Made by a program: the position numbers and the translations under genes. From assembly GCA_045124465.1 (NCBI GenBank), contig JBGVLV010000032.1, positions 1-64,000 of the forward strand: 64,000 nt of DNA, given 5' to 3'. How positions within the stretch are numbered: the first letter of the stretch is position 1; each line of letters opens with the position of its first letter. The DNA comes from Scatosoma sp045124465 (lineage in GTDB: Bacteria > Bacillota > Clostridia > Christensenellales > Borkfalkiaceae). Of the stretch, positions 51,534-59,460 are shown one piece after another. The notes beneath the pieces were generated by a model, which saw only the letters and a program-made list of their open reading frames with translations, was not told where the DNA came from and did no database searches.

Positions 51534-52027
51534 ACGGGTATTTGTTGAGCGTTATCGGTACGATATTGCTTTCCGCGATCCTTACGGCGATCGTTCCGGA
51601 GGGGAAAACTTCCGCGACGATAAAGGGGATAGCCAAGCTTGCGTGTCTGCTCGTCATCATCTCGCCCATACTCAAATATTTACAGACGGGAGATACGGAA
51701 AATTCGGACGAAAACTCGGAGATATTTTTTTCGGAAACAGTCATACGGACGGACGAGGACTTCATAAAGTATTACAGCGAGATGAGAATACGTTTTACGG
51801 AAGAAGATATCGAAACGGAACTTGCGGAAGAATTCTCCGTCGCTTGCGACGTGACTCTCGAATGGAGCTACGAAACGGACGAAAACGGGACGGAAATTTG
51901 CGATACGGATAAGATTCGGATAACGAAAATGCTCGTCCGAACGGAGAACGTGCTGAAAGAGGAGGAGAAAACGCCGATGTGGGACTATCTGACGAAAAAC
52001 TATTGCAGCGAGGTGTTGATTGAATAA
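51530..52027 (+). CDS. spoIIIAF: stage III sporulation protein AF
   Basis: 165 residues from TTG at 51530, which overlaps the TGA of spoIIIAE. MNGYLLSVIGTILLSAILTA and ACLLVIISPILKYL are the two TM helices; the soluble C-terminal half is short of the Bacillus protein by about 40 residues. ATG alternatives upstream would fall inside spoIIIAE, so TTG is favoured. Confidence 0.85.
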   Translation: MNGYLLSVIGTILLSAILTAIVPEGKTSATIKGIAKLACLLVIISPILKYLQTGDTENSDENSEIFFSETVIRTDEDFIKYYSEMRIRFTEEDIETELAEEFSVACDVTLEWSYETDENGTEICDTDKIRITKMLVRTENVLKEEEKTPMWDYLTKNYCSEVLIE

Positions 52028-52409
52028 GAAAACGGACGACGTAAGGCAAACGGGCGGAAAACGTTTTCGGCTCGACGGCAGGATAAAGGATATCCTCTTG
52101 TTGGCGGTTTTGGCGCTTGCGCTCGTGTTTGCGGCATGGAAGATATTTTACAACGACGAAAAAGAAACTTCGCTCACCACCGTCGCCGTGAGCGAGAACG
52201 AGGAAAAGATAAGCCGTCTGCTCGAAGAAATAGACGGCGTTGGCGAGGCGAGCGTGATGATCTGCGAAACGGAAGAAGGCGTTCAGAGCGTCGTGGTCGT
52301 CTGCGAAGGCGCGAACGATCTCAAAGTCGTAATGAACGTTCGGGAGGCGGTCGCCGCCGCGCTCGGAACGCAGCAACAGGCTGTTAAAATTTATTTGAAA
52401 AAAGAGTAA
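52020..52409 (+). CDS. spoIIIAG: stage III sporulation protein AG, short form
   Basis: 129 residues with TTG start (52020) preceded by GAGGTG. One TM helix (ILLLAVLALALVFAAW) and a ring-building domain with EEIDGVGEASVMICE and VVVCEGANDLKVVMNVREAVAAAL-type residues. Bacillus SpoIIIAG is about 230 residues; the long beta insertion that forms the ring stalk is almost absent. The overlap with spoIIIAF is eight bases. Confidence 0.9.
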   Translation: MNKKTDDVRQTGGKRFRLDGRIKDILLLAVLALALVFAAWKIFYNDEKETSLTTVAVSENEEKISRLLEEIDGVGEASVMICETEEGVQSVVVVCEGANDLKVVMNVREAVAAALGTQQQAVKIYLKKE

Positions 52410-52424
52410 AAGGAGATATAAATC

Positions 52425-52913
52425 ATGTCAAACAAAAAGAAAATTATCGTAATGTCCTCGTTGGTCGTATTGCTTGCGGCTACCGCCGTATTCAATTTCG
52501 TGCTCGCGAATACCGATTCCGTGACCTCTGCGGAAAGCGAAGTCACGACGGCGAACTATTTCACGACCTACCGTTCGGAACGCACCTCCACGCGCAACGA
52601 AGAACTCGTTCAGCTCGACAGCGTGATCGCGCTCTACGAAGAAGGCGACGAGAAATACGAGGCGGCGACCGAAATGAAAATGGAGATCGTAGCGGCTATG
52701 GAACAGGAACTCGTGCTGGAAAATATGGTCAGGTCGCTCGGTTTTTCCGACGCGGTAGTGTCCGTTTCCGTGGATTCGGATAACGTGAACGTATTCATCA
52801 ATTCCTCGGAGCTTACCTACGATACGGCGCTTTCGATCTATAATATGCTCAAAGAAGAAACGGGGATCGTCGACGGGAATATCATTATTATGCCCGTCCA
52901 CGCCGAAAGCTGA
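52425..52913 (+). CDS. spoIIIAH: stage III sporulation protein AH
   Basis: 162 residues. One TM segment (VMSSLVVLLAATAVFNFVL) then an extracellular domain (ENMVRSLGFSDAVVSVSVD) related to the YscJ ring-building fold. In Bacillus it crosses the septum to bind forespore SpoIIQ. AAGGAGATA precedes the ATG. Last gene of the operon. Confidence 0.94.
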   Translation: MSNKKKIIVMSSLVVLLAATAVFNFVLANTDSVTSAESEVTTANYFTTYRSERTSTRNEELVQLDSVIALYEEGDEKYEAATEMKMEIVAAMEQELVLENMVRSLGFSDAVVSVSVDSDNVNVFINSSELTYDTALSIYNMLKEETGIVDGNIIIMPVHAES

Positions 52914-52966
52914 AAAAAAGCGGAGAAAATATCGTCAAAACAGTAGAATTATTCAAAAAGATGTGC

Positions 52967-52972
52967 TATAAT
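52967..52972 (+). promoter_or_regulatory. extended -10 promoter of asp23
   Basis: TATAAT at 52967-52972 preceded by TGTGC (extended -10). The -35 region TAGAAT at 52944-52949 is weak. Confidence 0.65.
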
Positions 52973-53004
52973 ATACTTGATAGTAAAAAAGGAGATCTTT
53001 TTGA

Positions 53005-53394
53005 ATGTTCAATATCAGATTAAACTCGAAGGACAGTCAGAGCGGTAAGGTCGTCTACAACGCCGGTATCGTGCACAACATCGTCGCTTTGGCGATCGCG
53101 GAAGTAGAGGGCGCGGTGCTCGTACAGGGCAAGAAGAACGGAATTTCGCTCTATCTTGAAAAGGACGGCATTTACGCGGACGTGTCCGTCGTCGTGAAAA
53201 GCGGGTATAACGTTCCCGAGCTTGCGTACCGTATCCAACAATCGGTAAAGCAGAGCGTGGAGAATATGACGAAATATAAAGTCGCCGAGGTCGACGTGCA
53301 TATCCGCGACGTGGATTTCTCCAACGTCGTTCCCGCCGAAAAGGAAGAGGAAGAACCGACGGAAGAACGTAACCCCGAATCCAACGAAAATTAA
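53005..53394 (+). CDS. Asp23/Gls24 family envelope stress protein
   Basis: 129 residues. KVVYNAGIVHNIVALAIAEVEGA, ADVSVVVKSGYNVPELAYRIQ and VEVDVHIRDVDF are typical of the Asp23 (DUF322) family. Homologues sit on the membrane and help hold cell-envelope homeostasis. The acidic tail (EEEEPTEERNPE) is common. AAGGAG lies ahead of the ATG. The position before nusB is usual in Firmicutes. Confidence 0.93.
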   Translation: MFNIRLNSKDSQSGKVVYNAGIVHNIVALAIAEVEGAVLVQGKKNGISLYLEKDGIYADVSVVVKSGYNVPELAYRIQQSVKQSVENMTKYKVAEVDVHIRDVDFSNVVPAEKEEEEPTEERNPESNEN

Positions 53395-53403
53395 AAACCA
53401 AGG

Positions 53404-53431
53404 ATACCCTTCCCGTACGAGAAGGGTTTTC
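53404..53431 (+). terminator. terminator between asp23 and nusB
   Basis: ACCCTTC (53406-53412) pairs with GAAGGGT (53421-53427), followed by TTTCC. No promoter is obvious between it and nusB, so partial read-through is likely. Confidence 0.7.
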
Positions 53432-53454
53432 CGCATATTTACACGGAGAGAACT

Positions 53455-53877
53455 ATGAGAAATGCAGCGAGAGAAGCGGCGCTTAATATCGTTTTTGCAC
53501 AGCAATTCAATACCGATTGCCTCGACGCTTTAAAAAAGAAGGTATTCAAACAATTTAAACTCGAAAAAGAGGACGATATCCTTTTTGCGGCGGATCTGAT
53601 CGCGGCGGTGGAGGAACACCGCGCCGAACTGATAGAGGGTATCGAGGCGGCTTGTCATCACTATAAAGAAAACCGTATCAATCCCACGGATAAAAGTATT
53701 TTGCTGATCGCGATGGCGGAGATCAAATATTTCGACGGTATACCGCCCGTCGTTTCCGTTTCGGAGGCTACCGGGCTTGCGAGAAAATACTCCACCGAGA
53801 AAAGCGCCGATTTCGTAAACGGCGTGCTGTCGGGCGTTATCAATAAAAAAGTCGGTGATACGAATGAAGATAATTGA
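53455..53877 (+). CDS. nusB: transcription antitermination factor NusB
   Basis: 140 residues, all-helical; part of the rRNA antitermination complex with NusE. AAREAALNIVFAQQFNTD, INPTDKSILLIAMAEIKY and PPVVSVSEATGLARKYSTEKSADFVNG-type blocks are standard. CGGAGAGAA precedes the ATG. Overlaps folD by 14 bases. Confidence 0.95.
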   Translation: MRNAAREAALNIVFAQQFNTDCLDALKKKVFKQFKLEKEDDILFAADLIAAVEEHRAELIEGIEAACHHYKENRINPTDKSILLIAMAEIKYFDGIPPVVSVSEATGLARKYSTEKSADFVNGVLSGVINKKVGDTNEDN

Positions 53878-54694
53878 CGGCAAAGCGCTTGCCGCGCGGC
53901 TTCGCACGGAGCTTAAAGAAAAAATAGCCGCGCAAGAAAAGACGGTGGGGCTTGCGGTCGTCATCGTCGGGAACGACCCCGCGTCGCAGATATACGTTCG
54001 GAATAAAGTCAAAGCCTGCGCGGAAGTGGGAATACGCTCGTATACTTACGAACTGCCCGAAACGACGCCGCAAACCAAGCTCGAAGAGCTTTTGGACGAG
54101 CTTGCAAACGACGAAAAGGTGAACGGCATTTTGTTGCAGCTGCCTTTGCCGAAAGGGTTCGACGCGGAGTCGGCTATGTCGCATATCCCCGTAGAAAAGG
54201 ACGTGGACGGTTTTTCGGCGGAAAATCTGGGGCTTTTGACCTTGCATAAAGAAACCGTCGTCGCCTGCACGCCGCTCGGCGTTATGGAACTTTTGAAAAA
54301 CGAAGGGATCGAATTGAAAGGCAAACGCGCCGTCGTGCTCGGTCGGAGCGATACGGTGGGAAAGCCTATGGCGATGCTGCTTTTGAACGCGGACGCCACG
54401 GTGACCGTTTGTCATAGCAAAACGGAGAACATAAAGGAAATTTGCCGCGACGCCGATATTCTTATTTCGGCGGTAGGCAAAGCCAAATTCGTTACGGAAG
54501 ATATGGTGAAAGAGGGCGCGGTCGTCATAGACGTGGGAATGAACCGCGACGAGAACGGAAAACTTTGCGGCGACGTGGATTTCGAAAACGTCAAAGAAAA
54601 GACTTCCTATATCACGCCCGTACCCGGCGGCGTAGGTCCGATGACGATCACGATGCTTATGCGAAACACCTGTCTGACGGCTTTTAAAAAGTAA
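53864..54694 (+). CDS. folD: methylenetetrahydrofolate dehydrogenase/cyclohydrolase
   Basis: 276 residues. Interconverts methylene-, methenyl- and formyl-tetrahydrofolate. GNDPASQIYVRNKVKACAEVG holds the catalytic Lys; LQLPLPKG, VLGRSDTVGKPMA and the end PVPGGVGPMTITML are the FolD signatures. The start 53864 overlaps the nusB end. In most Clostridia xseA and xseB would follow; here ispA comes next. Confidence 0.96.
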   Translation: MKIIDGKALAARLRTELKEKIAAQEKTVGLAVVIVGNDPASQIYVRNKVKACAEVGIRSYTYELPETTPQTKLEELLDELANDEKVNGILLQLPLPKGFDAESAMSHIPVEKDVDGFSAENLGLLTLHKETVVACTPLGVMELLKNEGIELKGKRAVVLGRSDTVGKPMAMLLLNADATVTVCHSKTENIKEICRDADILISAVGKAKFVTEDMVKEGAVVIDVGMNRDENGKLCGDVDFENVKEKTSYITPVPGGVGPMTITMLMRNTCLTAFKK

Positions 54695-54704
54695 GGAGTA
54701 AACA

Positions 54705-55586
54705 TTGAACGACTATAATTCTCGTTACGAACACTATCTGACGACCTTTGAAACGTACGCAAAAGCGTACGCAGACAAACTGACGACAAAACCCCAAGTT
54801 TTGGGCGAAAGTATGAAATACAGCCTGCTCAGCGGCGGAAAACGTATCCGTCCCGTGCTTGCTTTGGCTTGTGCGGAAACGTTAGGTCTGCCCGCGCGCG
54901 AGATATTGCCTTTTGCGTTGGCACTGGAAATGATACACGTGTACTCGCTCATTCACGACGATCTTCCCGCTATGGATAACGACGACTTCCGTCGCGGAAA
55001 GCCTTCCAACCACAAAGCGTTCGGCGAGGCGAACGCGATCCTTGCGGGCGACGGACTTTTGAACGAGGCGTACGGCATTTGTTTCAACGAGAGTATGAAA
55101 GGGGAAAAGTACGCGCTTGCCTCCAAATTCCTCAACGAATGTGCGGGTGTTTACGGTATGATAGCGGGTCAGTCCGCCGACTTGTATTTCTCCTCGAACG
55201 GTAAAGAGGTAACGGAAGAAGACCTTTCTTACGTATACGAGCATAAAACGGGCAAGCTGTTGCTCGCGCCCGTCGCGATCGCGAGTATTTTGAGCGACAA
55301 TAAATATTATTTGCCGTTGGAACGGTTCGGGAAATTGCTCGGTCGATTGTTCCAAATGACGGACGATATTCTCGACGTTACGGGCAATTTCGACGAGCTT
55401 GGAAAATCCGTCGGCAAGGACGAAAAGGAAAACAAGCTCACTTGCGTAAGACTGTACGGGTTGGAGGGCGCGAAGATACGCGCGGATATGTGCGCGAGCG
55501 ATTGCCACACCGTACTCGAAGGGATAGACGGAAACACGGAATTTTTACACGATACGATCGACTACGTGCTTACGCGTAGTAAATAA
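54705..55586 (+). CDS. ispA: farnesyl/geranylgeranyl diphosphate synthase
   Basis: 293 residues. Aspartate-rich motifs IHDDLPAMDND and QMTDDILDVTG mark a trans-prenyltransferase that builds C15 (or C20) diphosphate for undecaprenyl and quinone synthesis. TTG start at 54705 preceded by AAGGAG, eleven bases after folD. With dxs and ispH it is part of the MEP-pathway set of this window. Confidence 0.95.
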   Translation: MNDYNSRYEHYLTTFETYAKAYADKLTTKPQVLGESMKYSLLSGGKRIRPVLALACAETLGLPAREILPFALALEMIHVYSLIHDDLPAMDNDDFRRGKPSNHKAFGEANAILAGDGLLNEAYGICFNESMKGEKYALASKFLNECAGVYGMIAGQSADLYFSSNGKEVTEEDLSYVYEHKTGKLLLAPVAIASILSDNKYYLPLERFGKLLGRLFQMTDDILDVTGNFDELGKSVGKDEKENKLTCVRLYGLEGAKIRADMCASDCHTVLEGIDGNTEFLHDTIDYVLTRSK

Positions 55587-55616
55587 GCTCCGAAAATGGA
55601 ACAGGAGAAAAAGGCT

Positions 55617-57347
55617 ATGTTGAAAAAACTGCAAACTTCGTCCATTAAGGAGTGTTCGTCGAACGAACTCAACGTTTTATGCGACGAACTCAGACGGGTC
55701 ATCTATGAAACGGTCATGGAATGCGGCGGCCACCTTGCCTCTAATCTCGGCGCGGTGGAATCGACGGTCGCGCTCTTTTACGTTTTCGACTTCCCCAACG
55801 ATAAGATCGTGTTCGACGTGGGACATCAATGCTATGCGTACAAGCTTTTGAGCGGCAGAGCGGACAGATTCTCCACGCTCAGAAAGGCGGGCGGTATTTC
55901 GGGCTTTCCCAAACGTAAGGAAAGCGAATACGACTGCTACGATACCGGTCATGCGGGAACGTCCGTGTCCGCGGCGATAGGTCTTGCCAAAGCGCGGGAT
56001 CTTATAAAGGAAGAACGTAACGTTATCGCGTATATCGGCGACGGTTCGTTCAATAACGGACTTGTGTACGAGGCGCTCAGCAGTCTGAAAATTCTCGATA
56101 CGAATATTTTGATCATTCTCAACGACAACGGTATGTCCATTTCCCCGACGGTCGGGGGAATGTACGAGGTCATCTCGCAAATCAGAACGAGCGGTCGGGA
56201 GGAAAATATCCGACTTTTGGAAAGTTTCGGGCTGACCTACCTCGGCGTGAAAGACGGTAACGACGTAGACGAGATGGTAGAGGCGTTGACGGAGGCGAAA
56301 TCGCTTTTGAAACACGGTTCGGTGCTGTTGCATATCGTTACGAAAAAGGGCAAAGGCTACGAGTTCAGCGAAGAACACCCGACGAATACGCACGGCGTAC
56401 CGCCCGTAGGCTCGCCCAAAGAAAAGGAATATTCCGAAGTCCTCAGCGAAAGCCTTTGCGCGATTGCGGAAAAGGACGATAAAATAACCGTCGTATCGGC
56501 GGCGATGAAAGAGGCGCTCGGCTTGTCGGAATTCTTCGAAAAATACCCCGAACGCGCGTTCGACGTGGGTATTTGCGAAGAAAACGCGTCCGTTTTGTGC
56601 GCGTCGATGGCAGCGGGCGGTCTCAAACCGTATTACGCGATCTATTCCACGTTCTTACAGCGCGCGTTCGACGAGATCATTCACGACGTTTGCGCGCAGG
56701 ATATGCCCGTTACGTTCTGTATCGACCGCGCGGGAATATCGGGCGCGGACGGGGAAACGCATCAGGGCGTTTTCGATCTTTCCTATCTTTCTTTGATACC
56801 GAATCTTACGATCGCCGTACCCAAAGACACCGAAGAACTCAAAGCGATGCTCGCGTTCAGTGCGACGTATCCGCATCCGCTCGCTATACGCTATCCCAGA
56901 GCCGGGAAGGTCGTATTTTCGTCGGACGAGCCGCTCGAAGTGGGGAAATGGGAGTATTTATACCGAGAAAATGCGGAAAAGAACGCAAAAGTCACCGTCG
57001 TCGCAACGGGCGAACGCAGTCTGATCATTACGATGAAAGTATTGCAAAGCTTAAAAAAGACGGGCAAAACGTTCGACGTCGTGAACGCCCGTTTCGTAAA
57101 ACCGTTGGATAACGGATTTTTACAAAACCTTACGAGCGAATATCTCGTGACCGTCGAGGACAACGTATTTTTCGGCGGTTTGGGCGCAATGATAGACGGG
57201 GAAGTAATGCGAATGGGGAAACGTTGCGTCGTAAAGAATTTCGCTTACCGCGACGAATTTATCCCGCAGGGCAAGGTTTGCGATCTGCAAAGCGAATACG
57301 GCGTGGACTGTAAGGAGATCGAACGCTATCTTTCGGAGATACTGTAA
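55617..57347 (+). CDS. dxs: 1-deoxy-D-xylulose-5-phosphate synthase
   Basis: 576 residues, slightly shorter than the usual 600-640. First enzyme of the MEP pathway (pyruvate plus glyceraldehyde phosphate). FDVGHQCYAYKLLSGR, the thiamine-diphosphate block IAYIGDGSFNNGLVYEAL, and DRAGISGADGETHQG are diagnostic. ATG 55617 has GGAG nine bases ahead; ATG 55596 has none. It overlaps tlyA by one base (TAATG). Confidence 0.95.
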   Translation: MLKKLQTSSIKECSSNELNVLCDELRRVIYETVMECGGHLASNLGAVESTVALFYVFDFPNDKIVFDVGHQCYAYKLLSGRADRFSTLRKAGGISGFPKRKESEYDCYDTGHAGTSVSAAIGLAKARDLIKEERNVIAYIGDGSFNNGLVYEALSSLKILDTNILIILNDNGMSISPTVGGMYEVISQIRTSGREENIRLLESFGLTYLGVKDGNDVDEMVEALTEAKSLLKHGSVLLHIVTKKGKGYEFSEEHPTNTHGVPPVGSPKEKEYSEVLSESLCAIAEKDDKITVVSAAMKEALGLSEFFEKYPERAFDVGICEENASVLCASMAAGGLKPYYAIYSTFLQRAFDEIIHDVCAQDMPVTFCIDRAGISGADGETHQGVFDLSYLSLIPNLTIAVPKDTEELKAMLAFSATYPHPLAIRYPRAGKVVFSSDEPLEVGKWEYLYRENAEKNAKVTVVATGERSLIITMKVLQSLKKTGKTFDVVNARFVKPLDNGFLQNLTSEYLVTVEDNVFFGGLGAMIDGEVMRMGKRCVVKNFAYRDEFIPQGKVCDLQSEYGVDCKEIERYLSEIL

Positions 57348-58138
57348 TGCGCGCGGATAAATATTTCGCCGACAAATTCGGCTCGCGCACCAAAGCGGCG
57401 GAGGCGGTCGAACGCGGGCTTGTTCTCGTCAACGGTAAAACCGTCCGTCCCAAGGACGAAATAAAGGAAACGGACGAGATCGTATTTCTCGAAACGGAAA
57501 ACCGTTTTGTTTCCAACGGCGGTTATAAACTCGACAGAGCGGTGACGGAGTTTTCGTTGGATTGTAAGGCGAAAACGTTCGTCGATATCGGCGCGAGCAC
57601 GGGCGGTTTCACCGATTGTCTGTTGCAAAACGGCGCGAAAAGGGTGTACGCCGTGGACGTGGGCGAAAGCTTGTTGCACGAACGCATCGCAAACGATCCG
57701 CGCGTCGTACGTATGGAGAATACGAACGCGAGATATTTGCAAAAAACGGACTTTCCCGAACCGATCGACGGCGTCGTTACGGACGTGAGCTTTATCTCTT
57801 TGCGCCTTATATTTCCCGTTATCAAAGAACTTTTGAACGGGAACGGCGAGGCGGTCGTACTTATCAAGCCGCAATTCGAATGTGAGAATAAAAATATCGG
57901 AAAAAGCGGTATCGTACATCCCTCGGCGCACGCGGGAATCGTCAAAAAGGTACTCGGTTACGCCCGCGAAAGCGGATTGTTTCCGTTCGGTATCGTCAAC
58001 GCGCCCGTGCGGAAAGGGAAGAATATCGAATACGTTTTGTATGTCAAAAATACGCCCGTCGGCGCGCGCTCGGAAAAACAGGTCCTGGAAGAAGTAGGGA
58101 ACTTTGTCAGGCATAACTCTTTGGGCGAATTAAAATAA
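57347..58138 (+). CDS. tlyA: TlyA-family rRNA 2'-O-methyltransferase
   Basis: 263 residues. An S4 RNA-binding domain (RADKYFADKFGSRTKAAEAV) followed by an FtsJ-like methyltransferase with SAM motif VDIGASTGGFTDCLL and PQFECENK. TlyA homologues methylate 16S/23S rRNA cytidines; some are haemolysin-annotated for historical reasons. Located between dxs and nadK, as in many Gram-positives. Confidence 0.95.
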   Translation: MRADKYFADKFGSRTKAAEAVERGLVLVNGKTVRPKDEIKETDEIVFLETENRFVSNGGYKLDRAVTEFSLDCKAKTFVDIGASTGGFTDCLLQNGAKRVYAVDVGESLLHERIANDPRVVRMENTNARYLQKTDFPEPIDGVVTDVSFISLRLIFPVIKELLNGNGEAVVLIKPQFECENKNIGKSGIVHPSAHAGIVKKVLGYARESGLFPFGIVNAPVRKGKNIEYVLYVKNTPVGARSEKQVLEEVGNFVRHNSLGELK

Positions 58139-58158
58139 CGTTTACTTTGGAGAAAACG

Positions 58159-58965
58159 ATGAAGATCGGTGTTTTAGGCAAAATATCAAAAGTAAAAAGC
58201 GAAAGTACGATCGAAGAGATCGTGGCGTTTTTACGTTCTTTGGGGTATGAGACCTCGCGTTTTTCAACGCCGTCGGAAGTGCAGGGCGTGGACGTGGTCG
58301 TCGTGTTGGGCGGCGACGGGGCGATCTTACATTCCGCATTGCCCGCCGCGCAAAACGGCGTGCTTATCATCGGTATCAATTACGGAAATCTCGGTTTTTT
58401 AACGGAATACGAGAAGGACGAGCGGGAAAATATAAAAGAACTGCTCGCGCAGATCGAGGCGGGAACTTGTCGTATTTTAAAGCGTAGCTTATTGCAATGC
58501 GAAGTTGCGGGAAAGACCTTTTTCGCGCTCAACGAGATCGCGTTGCAACGGGATTCGGGGCTGTACGCTGCAAAATCCACGCAAATACTTCGTTTGTCCG
58601 TCGATACGAACGAGGGGCGGAACGTCGTTTCGGGCGACGGGCTTTTGATCTGTACGCCGACTGGTTCGACGGCGTATTCTCTCTCGGCGGGCGGGGCAAT
58701 ACTTACGCCCGAAGTGCCCGTGTTTATGATGACGCCCATCTGCGCGTTTTCTATGCGGTCAAGACCGATCGTATTTTCCGATTCGGAGGAATTTACGATC
58801 CGCGTAACGAAAGGCAAAGCGGCGCTTTGCGCGGACGGGTACGCGATGGCTGGATTGCCCGAAAACGCGGAAATACGTATCAAAAAAGCGCCGTTCACGG
58901 CGAATTTCCCCGTTCGGGAGAATTCGGACTTTTTTGCGAAGGTCAAAAATAAATTGAATGAATAA
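58159..58965 (+). CDS. nadK: NAD kinase
   Basis: 268 residues. Makes NADP from NAD and ATP. VLGGDGAILHSA (GGDG motif, with Ala for the usual Thr), NYGNLGFLTEYE and CTPTGSTAYSLSAGG are conserved. GGAG lies six bases before ATG 58159; the in-frame TTG at 58147 overlaps it. Follows tlyA and precedes argR. Confidence 0.95.
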   Translation: MKIGVLGKISKVKSESTIEEIVAFLRSLGYETSRFSTPSEVQGVDVVVVLGGDGAILHSALPAAQNGVLIIGINYGNLGFLTEYEKDERENIKELLAQIEAGTCRILKRSLLQCEVAGKTFFALNEIALQRDSGLYAAKSTQILRLSVDTNEGRNVVSGDGLLICTPTGSTAYSLSAGGAILTPEVPVFMMTPICAFSMRSRPIVFSDSEEFTIRVTKGKAALCADGYAMAGLPENAEIRIKKAPFTANFPVRENSDFFAKVKNKLNE

Positions 58966-58998
58966 AAGGGAACGAAAGATGAAAAGGAGTAGGGAAAA

Positions 58999-59451
58999 AT
59001 GTTAAGATCGGCAAGGCACGCAAAGATCCTCGAAATCATTTCCCGCAAAGAGATCGAAACGCAGGAGGAGCTTTGCGCGGAACTCAACGCTCTCAACCTC
59101 GTCGTTACGCAAGCGACGATCTCGCGGGATATTCGCGATCTCCACCTTTTTAAGGTGGCGGGGATAGAGAAAAAGTATCGGTATGCGTATATCAACGACG
59201 GGGAAAGCGAAATATCGCCGAAGATGAAAAGTCTTTTCCGCGATTGCGTCGTTTCCGTCCGCACGGCGAAAAACCTCGTGGTCGTGAAAACGCTCACGGG
59301 CAACGGCGCGAACGCGGGTACGGTCGTCGATAAACTCAATTACGAGGGTATCGTCGGTTCGGTGGCGGGCGACGATACGCTGCTTATCGTTTGCGAAGAC
59401 GACGAACGCGCGGTATCGGTCGTAGAAAAGATCAACGATTTTATGAAATAA
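58999..59451 (+). CDS. argR: arginine repressor ArgR
   Basis: 150 residues. N-terminal winged helix (QATISRDIRDLHLFKV) and C-terminal hexamer/arginine-binding domain (GNGANAGTVVDKLN, GTVAGDDTLL-type segment). In this operon position it regulates arginine genes and is often called AhrC. AAGGAG lies ahead of the ATG. recN follows nine bases after. Confidence 0.95.
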   Translation: MLRSARHAKILEIISRKEIETQEELCAELNALNLVVTQATISRDIRDLHLFKVAGIEKKYRYAYINDGESEISPKMKSLFRDCVVSVRTAKNLVVVKTLTGNGANAGTVVDKLNYEGIVGSVAGDDTLLIVCEDDERAVSVVEKINDFMK

Positions 59452-59460
59452 GGATCGTCT

